Source of the DNA: JANNYA01 sp031422315
Lineage (GTDB): Bacteria > Pseudomonadota > Gammaproteobacteria > Xanthomonadales > SZUA-5
DNA length: 62,053 nt
Assembly: GCA_031422315.1 (NCBI GenBank)
Contig: JANOQN010000045.1
Span: 1 to 62,053, forward strand
Direction of reading: 5' to 3'
Shown here: positions 8,865 through 16,485 of the stretch, piece after piece
Position numbering within the stretch: the first letter of the stretch is position 1
Layout of the letters: every line of letters begins with the position of its first letter
Made by a program: the position numbers and the translations under genes
The notes under the pieces: generated by a model
The model's database searches: none
Seen by the model: the letters and a program-made list of their open reading frames with translations, nothing else
Told to the model about the DNA's origin: nothing

Positions 8865-8896
8865 TGACCGACTTCCAAATCTTCGACGATCAGGCC

Positions 8897-9031
8897 ATGA
8901 AACGGACTTTCCAGCCCAGTAATCTCAAACGTGCGCGTACGCACGGCTTCCGCGCCCGTATGGCGACCAAATCTGGCCGCGCTATTTTGAATGCACGCCG
9001 CGCCAAAGGCCGAACGCGCCTTATTCCGTAA
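8897..9031 (+). CDS. rpmH: 50S ribosomal protein L34
   Basis: 44 codons, ATG 8897 to TAA 9029-9031. The product starts MKRTFQPSNLKRARTHGFR, followed by the diagnostic RMATKSGR and an RRAKGR tail, and matches L34 closely over its length. The last residues (RTRLIP) differ from the commoner RARL ending. L34 is a late-assembling protein of the large subunit. It is the first gene of the rpmH-rnpA-yidC-mnmE series and diverges from dnaA, the standard gammaproteobacterial arrangement. Confidence 0.97.
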   Translation: MKRTFQPSNLKRARTHGFRARMATKSGRAILNARRAKGRTRLIP

Positions 9032-9088
9032 GCTTTCGCAAGCCGAAAGATCAAGTTTAAGACTCTGCAACGCACACTGAGGTTGCAG

Positions 9089-9568
9089 ATGCCGCACGTA
9101 GGCGATGTAGTTCAAACGTCTGCGGCGAAGGCAGCGACTACGCTAAGCCAGAGGCCCGCCAGCCTGCCCAGACATCGAAAGTTGCTGAAGCCTTTCGAGT
9201 TTTCCGCCGTACTAAAAGACGGAAAACGTTACCCAGGCAAGTTTATCGTGCTGGTTGTGCGGCAGTTTCCTGGTCGGCTGGCGCGCTTGGGGCTTGCAAT
9301 TGCGAAAAAGCACGCCAAGTTGGCACGAGACAGAAATCAAATAAAACGGATTGCTCGTGAATCATTTCGCGCCTTGCGGCTCACGCTGCCGCCAGTTGAA
9401 ATTGTTGTGCTGACCAGAAGCCGTGAGAAAAAAGCCGTAGCGCCTGACCGACATTTACTCCGAAGCGAGTTCGATTTGCTTTTCAGTAAACTGATCAGCG
9501 CACCGAATGCAACCTTCACCCCGCGCAGCGCGCTTACAACCCGTATTGAGACCCCGCCGAATGAATAA
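9089..9568 (+). CDS. rnpA: Ribonuclease P protein component
   Basis: About 159 aa. ATG 9089 is chosen over an upstream TTG (9083) because CTGAGG lies six bases before it. RnpA binds the catalytic RNA of RNase P and helps remove tRNA 5' leaders. The family pattern is clear: KPFEFSAVLKDGKRYPGKF, RLGLAIAKKHAKLA, then the RNA-binding RNR region, here RDRNQIKRIARESF. The usual R-N-R-x-K-R has Gln for the second Arg. The C-terminus is longer than usual, with a tail overlapping yidC by 8 bp. The gene is 57 bp downstream of rpmH. Confidence 0.93.
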   Translation: MPHVGDVVQTSAAKAATTLSQRPASLPRHRKLLKPFEFSAVLKDGKRYPGKFIVLVVRQFPGRLARLGLAIAKKHAKLARDRNQIKRIARESFRALRLTLPPVEIVVLTRSREKKAVAPDRHLLRSEFDLLFSKLISAPNATFTPRSALTTRIETPPNE

Positions 9569-11309
9569 CACCCGTTTGATGTTTGCGCTGGCGCTCGCCG
9601 TCGTTGGTTTTTTATTGCTGCAGCAGTGGCAAACCGAGCAGCTACCCGCGCCGGTACCGGTTGTTAGCAGTCCAGCGACTGCTGCTGCTGTCCCAGGCGT
9701 TTCAGTCCCAGGGGTTTCAGATGTTCCGAGTGCGGTTGCCGCTGCGGCACCCGGCGAAGTTCCTGCCATCGTTGCCTCCGCGGTTCCAGGCGAGTCAACC
9801 GGGGCCGCTACAAACACGATTACTACTGATGCGCTCGCCCAAACGGTCAGCATTGAAAGTGACGTACTGAAACTCGCGGTTGATTTGCGCGGCGCTGAAA
9901 TCGTCCAGGCTGATTTGTTGAAATATCCAGTGTCACTGGCTGAAAAAGACAAGCTGATTCGCATGCTGGGCGATATTTCCGCAGGCCAAGTGATGCGCGC
10001 GCAAACCGGATGGGTTGCTAGCGCAGGCGCTGCGCCTTCACATGTAGACGTTTACCAAAGTGCCACCTCGCGCGCAGTAATGGGCGATCAAGCCAAACTT
10101 GAAGTGCCGTTTACCTGGGCGAAAGATGGCATTGAAGTCACTAAAGTATTTGTGCTCACGCGCGGCAGTTACACCGTAGACGTGCGCTTTGAAGTGAAAA
10201 ATAACAGTGCAGGCACTTGGAGTGCATTCAACTACCGTCAGCTGCAACGTACGCCTGCGCCGGGAATTAGCGCGAGCTTTTTCACTAAGCCCGAAGCGTT
10301 TAGTTTTGTTGGTCCGGCAATTTATTCACCCGAAGCAAAGTTTGAAAAGCGCCCGTTCGATAAGTTTGACAAGGAACCGTTGGATCGGGTCATTAGCGGC
10401 GGCTGGATGGCATTGTTGCAGCATCATTTTGTGGTCAGCTGGATTCCAACTCCGGCCGAGCGCAATCGCTACACCACCTCGACTTTGCCAGGTGATGCGC
10501 TGAATAGTCCGCGCATGCTGATTCGTCAGCAAACAGATCCGATTACCGTTGCAGCGGGCGCCAGCCAAAGCACAAACGCGCGTCTTTATGTAGGGCCGAA
10601 GTTGCAAAATCAGCTCGAAGTCATCGCGCCCGGTTTGGCGAAAAGCATCGATTACGGCAAGGTGACAATTTTTTCCGAGCCGCTGTTTTGGATGCTGGAT
10701 AAGTTTCATTCCTGGGTGAATAACTGGGGCTGGTCAATCGTTCTGCTGGTGCTGCTGATCAAGATCGTGTTTTACAAACTGAGTGAAACGCAATATCGCA
10801 GCGGCGCGCGCATGAAAGCGCTGGCCCCAAAAATGGAAGACGTCAAACGCCGCTATCCAGATGATCGCCAGAAACAAGGTCAGGCGATGATGGAGCTGTA
10901 CAAAAAAGAGAAAGTGAATCCGCTTGCAGGCTGCTTCCCGCTGCTGATCCAGATTCCGGTATTTTTCGGGCTGTATTGGGTGCTAGTGGAATCACCCGAA
11001 TTACGGCAAGCGCCGTTTATGGGTTGGATCAAAGATTTAACCGCCGCTGATCCGTATTTCGTGCTGCCTGTGCTCAACATGGCGGTGATGTACTTCACCA
11101 CCAAGATGACGCCGATGACCGGCATGGACCCGATCCAACAGAAAATGTTTACCTACATGCCGCTGTTTTTCGGCCTGATGATGGCGTTTTTCCCAGCGGG
11201 ATTAGTGCTGTACTGGACCGTAAACGGCGCACTCGGCTTAGCGCAGCAGCTTTACATTACCCGCAAATTAGAGCGGGAAACGGCCACGCTGGCGGCCAAA
11301 AAGGCCTAG
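9561..11309 (+). CDS. yidC: Membrane protein insertase YidC
   Basis: 582 aa from ATG 9561 (MNNTRLMFALALAVVGF). It is the gram-negative type: an N-terminal membrane helix, an Ala/Pro/Val-rich linker (about 30-85), a large periplasmic beta-domain (about 95-330), and the conserved C-terminal hydrophobic core. In that core LSETQYRSGARMKALAPKM, LFKKEKVNPLAGCFPLLIQIPVF-like and PAGLVLYWTVN segments mark the insertase helices and hydrophilic groove. It inserts proteins into the inner membrane alone or with SecYEG. It overlaps rnpA by 8 bp, leaving no room for yidD, which normally sits between them. mnmE follows after 31 bp. Confidence 0.96.
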   Translation: MNNTRLMFALALAVVGFLLLQQWQTEQLPAPVPVVSSPATAAAVPGVSVPGVSDVPSAVAAAAPGEVPAIVASAVPGESTGAATNTITTDALAQTVSIESDVLKLAVDLRGAEIVQADLLKYPVSLAEKDKLIRMLGDISAGQVMRAQTGWVASAGAAPSHVDVYQSATSRAVMGDQAKLEVPFTWAKDGIEVTKVFVLTRGSYTVDVRFEVKNNSAGTWSAFNYRQLQRTPAPGISASFFTKPEAFSFVGPAIYSPEAKFEKRPFDKFDKEPLDRVISGGWMALLQHHFVVSWIPTPAERNRYTTSTLPGDALNSPRMLIRQQTDPITVAAGASQSTNARLYVGPKLQNQLEVIAPGLAKSIDYGKVTIFSEPLFWMLDKFHSWVNNWGWSIVLLVLLIKIVFYKLSETQYRSGARMKALAPKMEDVKRRYPDDRQKQGQAMMELYKKEKVNPLAGCFPLLIQIPVFFGLYWVLVESPELRQAPFMGWIKDLTAADPYFVLPVLNMAVMYFTTKMTPMTGMDPIQQKMFTYMPLFFGLMMAFFPAGLVLYWTVNGALGLAQQLYITRKLERETATLAAKKA

Positions 11310-11340
11310 CAGCAAAAGGCTATAAGCAGAGCATTCAAGC

Positions 11341-12669
11341 GTGAGCGCGATGATTAAGCGCGTCCCGATTGCTGCAATTGCCAGCGCGGCGGGCGCGGCG
11401 GGTGTTGGCAATATTCGAGTCAGCGGTGCAGGCACGCAGAAGATTGCGCAAATTCTGCTCGGCAAAACGCCGAAACCTCGCTTTGCCCACTACGCACAAT
11501 TTCTTGATGCGAGCGGCGCTGCGATTGACAACGGAATCTTGCTGTATTTTCAAGGTCCTAATTCGTTTACAGGCGAGGATGTGTTGGAGCTACACGCGCA
11601 CGGCTCGCCGATCGTGCTCAATATGCTGCTGCGCCGCTGCATGGAATTGGGCGCAATAGCCGCGCGCGCTGGCGAATTTAGCGAGCGAGCCTATCTCAAC
11701 GGCAAGCTGGATTTGACCCAGGCTGAGGCGATTGCTGATCTGATTTCTGCACAATCCGAACGCGCCGCGCGTGCGGCCTTGCGCTCGCTTGAGGGTGAAT
11801 TTTCTAGGCGAGTCAATGCTGTGCTGTTAGAACTCATCCAGCTGCGGACTTATATCGAAGCGCTGATCGATTTTCCCGATGAAGAGATTGATTTTTCCCA
11901 CACCTCAGAAATTGATGCGCGGCACCTGCGTTTGCAGCAGCAGCTGACGGTGCTACTGCGCGAAGCGCGTCAAGGCCAGCGCCTGCGAGACGGGCTCTAC
12001 GTGGTAATCGCCGGGCCGCCGAATGCCGGAAAATCGTCGCTCATGAATGCATTGGCGGGCAGTGACCGCGCAATTGTAACGCCCATACCCGGTACTACCC
12101 GTGATGTTTTGCGCGAATCTCTACTAATTGAGGGTGTGCCGGTCACGCTGGTTGACACCGCTGGCCTGCGCGACAGCCCGGATGTCATCGAATCCGAAGG
12201 AATACGCCGCGCAAAATTGGAGTTTGAGCGCGCTGATTTGGCGCTGCTCTTGATAGGCGCTGACCAAACACCCGATTTTGATGCGCTAGCCAAAGAGATT
12301 ACGCTCGGCGTACCGATGCTCAAGGTTCGAAGTAAATCAGATTTGCCGTGTTTAGCATCCGCACCGGTCGATCTGCAAATCTCAAGCGCTACCGGCATAG
12401 GCATGGATGCACTTAAGGCACGCATTCTGGCGGGTGCTAACCTGGGTGATGGTAGCAGCGGCAGTTTCAGCGCCAGAGAGCGCCACACCCAGGCGCTCGT
12501 AGCGGTAGCACAGCTTGTCGAACAGGCCATGGCGCAGCGTGAATTTGGCTTAGAGCTAAGCGCCGAAGAGCTACGCCTTGCACAGCGTGCGCTCTCGGAA
12601 ATTACTGGCGATTTTTCTACCGAGGATTTGCTCGGGCAGATTTTTTCGACGTTTTGTATTGGCAAGTAA
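11341..12669 (+). CDS. mnmE: tRNA modification GTPase MnmE
   Basis: 442 aa from a GTG (an ATG three codons on is possible). With MnmG it installs carboxymethylaminomethyl at U34 of tRNAs. It has an N-terminal folate-binding domain, a helical domain, an inserted Ras-like G domain with G1 GPPNAGKS (225-232), G2 TTRD (252-255) and G3 DTAG (272-275), and the C-terminal FCIGK with the essential Cys. Two departures: the N-terminal glycine loop, normally PxGRGGI, reads AAGAAGV, and the G4 motif NKxD is SKSD (331-334). Convergent with recX across 52 bp. Confidence 0.95.
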   Translation: MSAMIKRVPIAAIASAAGAAGVGNIRVSGAGTQKIAQILLGKTPKPRFAHYAQFLDASGAAIDNGILLYFQGPNSFTGEDVLELHAHGSPIVLNMLLRRCMELGAIAARAGEFSERAYLNGKLDLTQAEAIADLISAQSERAARAALRSLEGEFSRRVNAVLLELIQLRTYIEALIDFPDEEIDFSHTSEIDARHLRLQQQLTVLLREARQGQRLRDGLYVVIAGPPNAGKSSLMNALAGSDRAIVTPIPGTTRDVLRESLLIEGVPVTLVDTAGLRDSPDVIESEGIRRAKLEFERADLALLLIGADQTPDFDALAKEITLGVPMLKVRSKSDLPCLASAPVDLQISSATGIGMDALKARILAGANLGDGSSGSFSARERHTQALVAVAQLVEQAMAQREFGLELSAEELRLAQRALSEITGDFSTEDLLGQIFSTFCIGK

Positions 12670-12721
12670 TTCAATTTTAAAGCAAGTGAAGTGCCAGCTG
12701 AATTTGCGAGCGCTTCGAACG

Positions 12722-13324
12722 CTATTCTTGCGCGCTTTGAGACTCTCCAAATTGCTTAAGCGCAAAACGAATCGCGGTGCTATTAAAACCTCGGCTGGCT
12801 AAAAATCGCTGGGCTTTGGCGCGCTGGGTGGCATCTAGCGTCGATTCTTTAGCAAATTTGCGCTGTAAAAGTCCGAGTGCGTTTGCGCCCCAGTCGATAT
12901 CTAATTCAAGTGCCTGCATTTGCTCGCGCTTAATATCCTTGGGCACGCCGGCTTCGCTGAGCTTTTGGGCAATTACAAACTGGCCTTTGCCACGCCCTGA
13001 GAGTGAGCGCGCGCGTGATTCGCTAAAGCGCGCATCGCTGACGTAGCCATCTGCTTCCAACAAGGCCATCACCGCTTCAATAACATCGAGTTGGTCGCTA
13101 CTCTCTAAGTTGGTGCCTGCCAAGCTGTTTGCGGTTTGCTTAGCGGCTTCTTCTACCAACTTTTCGCGCAGCTTGGCAACGCTGCATTCGCGCATTGCCA
13201 GTGCGCGCAGCGCGCGGTTTCGAAGGTGAGTGTTAAGCGCCGCAGAACTTAAGCCTGCGGCACTCGGCGTGTCTTTTGCGCCGCCTGGCACTGTTCGGTG
13301 TGATCGGCGGCGCGGGAAACTCAT
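12722..13324 (-). CDS. recX: Regulatory protein RecX
   Basis: 200 aa. RecX binds RecA filaments and restrains recombinase activity. The three-helix repeat pattern is visible: ALRALAMRECSVAKLREKL, then DGYVSDARFSESRARS, GKGQFVIAQKLSEAGV and KAQRFLASRGFNSTAIRFALKQ. It starts four bases inside the end of recA (ATGA-type overlap), so it is translationally coupled to recA. An N-terminal extension of about 30 residues, basic and low in complexity, precedes the first repeat. Confidence 0.93.
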   Translation of the reverse strand: MSFPRRRSHRTVPGGAKDTPSAAGLSSAALNTHLRNRALRALAMRECSVAKLREKLVEEAAKQTANSLAGTNLESSDQLDVIEAVMALLEADGYVSDARFSESRARSLSGRGKGQFVIAQKLSEAGVPKDIKREQMQALELDIDWGANALGLLQRKFAKESTLDATQRAKAQRFLASRGFNSTAIRFALKQFGESQSAQE

Positions 13325-14400
13325 GCTTCTAAATCGGCTTCATCACGAGCGGCAACCGGCGCTGCGGTCGTGGCCGGCATGAGCTGGGCGCGGATCAGCG
13401 CATCCAAATCATTGGTCAACGCAGGGTGTTCGCGCAAATACTGCCGTGCGTTGTCTTTGCCTTGGCCAATACGGTCGCCTTTGTAGCTGTACCAGGCGCC
13501 AGATTTTTCGATCAGCCCGCAGGTAACGCCTAGATCAACAATCTCACCTTCGCGAGATGCGCCTTCACCGTACAGAATTTCAAACTCGGCCTGGCGAAAC
13601 GGCGGCGCGGTTTTGTTCTTCACGACTTTGACGCGGGTTTCCGAGCCAATCACCTCTTCGCCTTTTTTGACGCTACCGATTCGGCGAATGTCTAGCCGAA
13701 CGGATGCGTAGAACTTGAGCGCATTGCCACCGGTGGTGGTTTCTGGGCTGCCGAACATGACGCCGATTTTCAGCCGAATTTGATTGATAAATACGACTAA
13801 GCAGTTCGAGCGCTTGATATTGCCGGTGAGTTTACGCAGCGCCTGACTCATTAGGCGCGCTTGTAAGCCAACGTGGGTGTCGCCCATTTCACCTTCAATT
13901 TCGGCCTTGGGTGTTAGTGCCGCAACCGAGTCGATGATGACGACATCAACCGCATTGGAGCGCACCAACATATCAGTGACTTCCAGCGCTTGCTCGCCAG
14001 TGTCGGGTTGCGATACCAACAAATCATCCACATTCACGCCAAGCTTTTCTGCGTAACTTGGGTCAAGAGCATGCTCGGCATCAACAAACGCTGCGGTACC
14101 ACCCATGCGTTGAACTGATGCCACGATTTGCAAAGTCAGCGTGGTTTTGCCGGAAGATTCCGGCCCGTAAATTTCAACAATGCGCCCGCGCGGCAGGCCA
14201 CCAATGCCCAGCGCAATGTCCAATCCAAGTGAGCCCGTCGACACCACTTCAATAGCTTCTAAGGCGCGATCACCCATGCGCATGACGGTGCCTTTGCCGA
14301 ACTGCTTTTCAATTTGGGAAAGCGCGGCGGACAACGCACGCTTTTTGTTGTCGTCCTGCGCGATTTGGGCGGCTTGGGCGTTTTTTTCAGCTTTTGACAT
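13321..14400 (-). CDS. recA: Recombinase RecA
   Basis: 359 aa. It is the ATP-dependent strand-exchange protein and LexA co-protease. Walker A GPESSGKT (79-86), Walker B VVIIDSVAAL, the DNA-binding loop L1 region EGEMGDTHVGLQARLMSQALRK, and loop 2 with IGVMFGSPETTTGGNALK are all intact. The C-terminal domain ends in an Ala-rich acidic tail (DEADLEA). The ribosome binding site is AGAG seven bases before the ATG. It is first in a recA-recX operon. I saw no CTGT-N8-ACAG LexA box upstream. Confidence 0.98.
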   Translation of the reverse strand: MSKAEKNAQAAQIAQDDNKKRALSAALSQIEKQFGKGTVMRMGDRALEAIEVVSTGSLGLDIALGIGGLPRGRIVEIYGPESSGKTTLTLQIVASVQRMGGTAAFVDAEHALDPSYAEKLGVNVDDLLVSQPDTGEQALEVTDMLVRSNAVDVVIIDSVAALTPKAEIEGEMGDTHVGLQARLMSQALRKLTGNIKRSNCLVVFINQIRLKIGVMFGSPETTTGGNALKFYASVRLDIRRIGSVKKGEEVIGSETRVKVVKNKTAPPFRQAEFEILYGEGASREGEIVDLGVTCGLIEKSGAWYSYKGDRIGQGKDNARQYLREHPALTNDLDALIRAQLMPATTAAPVAARDEADLEA

Positions 14401-14435
14401 GAGCTATCTCTTGAGGTTAAGCGCGGTTTGCGCGA

Positions 14436-14463
14436 AGTATAAAGGAGAACGAATAGAAAACAA
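14436..14463 (-). promoter_or_regulatory. Candidate recA promoter
   Basis: Read on the minus strand, TTGTTT (14463-14458) and TATACT (14441-14436) are spaced by 16 bp, about 36 bp before the recA ATG. The -10 is good and the -35 is partial. No palindromic SOS operator overlaps it by eye. Confidence 0.5.
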
Positions 14464-14584
14464 GTGATTTCTGCGAGCCACGCAAAATAGGCTTTTAAAC
14501 GAACTTATATGCGCCTTCATTGGGGTTGGTAAAGAGTCTGCGCTAACGCTTTCTCATGCGATAAGAAGCGTTGGTTCGCGGATG

Positions 14585-16462
14585 TCAGGCAAATCTGACG
14601 TGCGTCAGCAGCTTTTGTGCGCGCGTTTCCACGGCTTCGAGCCAAGCCGCATCAATCTCATCCATCGCAATCGGGCGCGCTATCAAATAGCCCTGAACTT
14701 GGCCAATCGCGTGCGATTCAACCGCGGCAAGCTGCTCTAGCCATTCCACGCCCTCGGCAATGGCGTTGATTTTGAAATTTTGCGCCAGCTGACTCAAGGA
14801 TCGCATCATCATCATGCTGCGCGAATTGCGTTCTAAATCATCGACAAAACTGCGGTCAATTTTAATAGTGTCCACGCTCAACACGCGTAAATAATTCAGC
14901 GCAGAGAAGCCGGTGCCAAAATCATCAAGCGCCACGCTAATTCCAATCGCGTGCAATTTTTCGACGACTAATTTGGCCTGCGCCAAATCCGCAATAATAA
15001 CTTGCTCGGTAATTTCAAAGCTGAGTGCACCATTAGGAATCTTAAACTCTTCCATCAAGCGCGCTGTGGTTTTAACCAAATTGGGCTGCAAGAACTCACT
15101 TGGTGAAAGGTTGAAGCTGATGCTCAAATCGGCTCGCTGCAAACGAGTGATCAATGCGTTGAACGCTTTTAGCGTTTGCCTCAAAAGCAGCATGCCGATG
15201 GGAATAATCAAGCCGGTGCGCTGCGCAACTTGGATAAACTCAATCGGCGTCAAAATGCCTCGGGCCGGGCTGCGCCAACGCATGAGCGCCTCAAAACCCA
15301 CGATGGATTGCGATTGCAGATCAAAAATCGCTTGCAAATGCGGCTCAAACTCCTGATTGGCTAGCGCGGTGCGCAGCTCTTGCTCAAGCTCAACTTCTAA
15401 GGTGGCTTGTGCTAATAAGCGACGCTCAAAAACCTGGATTCCGGCGCTGGCGCGCGCACTTCTAGAAGCCATCCAGCCTTCGCGAATCAGCGATTCCGCG
15501 TTAAAATCAGTATCGCCTTGCGCTCTAGCCGCAATGCCGATGCTTAAAGAGCAGTGCACCCGCCGTTCCAGCGCGTGTAGTGGTTCTAACATGGCGGCTT
15601 GGATTTTTTCTGCAAGCTCGAGCGCGGCTTCCAACGGCGCTGGGCTGCAAATGGTGACGGCAAAATCATCATCGCCCGCACGTGCAACTACATGGCTATC
15701 GCCGACGATGTGCTGTATGCGTTTCGCCAAAGCGTGCAAAAGCGCATCGGCTAACGGCCGGCCCAGGCTATTACAAAGCTGCATAAAATGATCGAGATCA
15801 GCGTAGACAATAGCCACGCCAGCGCCGCCGCGATAAAGTGCATTTAATGCTTGGTTTAAATGATCCTGTAAAAAAATCACGTTTGGCAGATCAGTAACGC
15901 GGTCGTACAGCACACGCTGAACTAAATCGGCATTCGCTTGATTGAGCTCATCGCGCTCCATTGCGAATGAAATTTGCGTGGCAATAGCGTTTACAAACGC
16001 AAACTCAGCTGAGTTAAAAACGCGCTGTTTGCCACGCCACTCCACGCAAAGCACACCAATATGCGCGCCTAGCGCCCGCAGCGGTGCATCCAGTAGCGAA
16101 ACGATTCCTAACGGCTGTAAATAGCCTAGCGCGAGCTCACAGGTGCGCGGATCTGAAACCGCATCGGTTGCGTCCACGACAAACTCTGTTTTAAGCGCGT
16201 CAAAATAAAGCGGCGATGCAGATCGCTCTAGAATGCTCGGCGGGCTAGGCAAGGGTTCGCTATCCACAAATCGATCCAAACGCAGCCTTTGGCAGCCGCG
16301 CTCAAAGCGCCAAACGCCAGCGCGCACCGCGCCTAACGTTTCACTGGCAATGCTTAGCAAAAAATCAAGATGCGCATCCAGCGTGGTGTAGCGCGTGGCG
16401 TACACCTTTCGCATCGCTTGCTGAAGCGCCAGCACACTCGCTTTAGAAATCGACATGCTCAT
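14585..16462 (-). CDS. GAF-GGDEF-EAL c-di-GMP phosphodiesterase
   Basis: About 625 aa from ATG 16462; a TTG six codons upstream is also open. GAF domain about 29-172, GGDEF about 180-350, EAL about 360-610; no membrane helix. The cyclase motif is GDDDF (263-267), so synthesis is doubtful. The EAL domain keeps the catalytic set: FEALMRW (E391), NLSP (N451), EITE (E483), DDFGTG (D513, D514), KID (K534, D536), AEGVE (E570) and the Q of QGYLI (590). It should hydrolyse c-di-GMP, with the GAF and degenerate GGDEF as sensors. It is last of three tandem minus-strand signalling genes, ending after the hybrid kinase with about 20 bp between. Confidence 0.9.
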   Translation of the reverse strand: MSMSISKASVLALQQAMRKVYATRYTTLDAHLDFLLSIASETLGAVRAGVWRFERGCQRLRLDRFVDSEPLPSPPSILERSASPLYFDALKTEFVVDATDAVSDPRTCELALGYLQPLGIVSLLDAPLRALGAHIGVLCVEWRGKQRVFNSAEFAFVNAIATQISFAMERDELNQANADLVQRVLYDRVTDLPNVIFLQDHLNQALNALYRGGAGVAIVYADLDHFMQLCNSLGRPLADALLHALAKRIQHIVGDSHVVARAGDDDFAVTICSPAPLEAALELAEKIQAAMLEPLHALERRVHCSLSIGIAARAQGDTDFNAESLIREGWMASRSARASAGIQVFERRLLAQATLEVELEQELRTALANQEFEPHLQAIFDLQSQSIVGFEALMRWRSPARGILTPIEFIQVAQRTGLIIPIGMLLLRQTLKAFNALITRLQRADLSISFNLSPSEFLQPNLVKTTARLMEEFKIPNGALSFEITEQVIIADLAQAKLVVEKLHAIGISVALDDFGTGFSALNYLRVLSVDTIKIDRSFVDDLERNSRSMMMMRSLSQLAQNFKINAIAEGVEWLEQLAAVESHAIGQVQGYLIARPIAMDEIDAAWLEAVETRAQKLLTHVRFA

Positions 16463-16485
16463 GCCAGAGTACTCATTCAAGTGGG

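Noticed and set aside
8696..8896. Possible oriC between dnaA and rpmH
   Set aside because: No TTATCCACA-like box or AT-rich repeat was found on either strand in the interval.
11997..12674. A 225-codon minus-strand frame opposite mnmE
   Set aside because: It is Ser/Arg-rich antisense of a clearly conserved GTPase.
14401..14584. SOS operator upstream of recA
   Set aside because: No CTGT-N8-ACAG or similar palindrome was seen; other lineages use different LexA sites that cannot be judged by eye.
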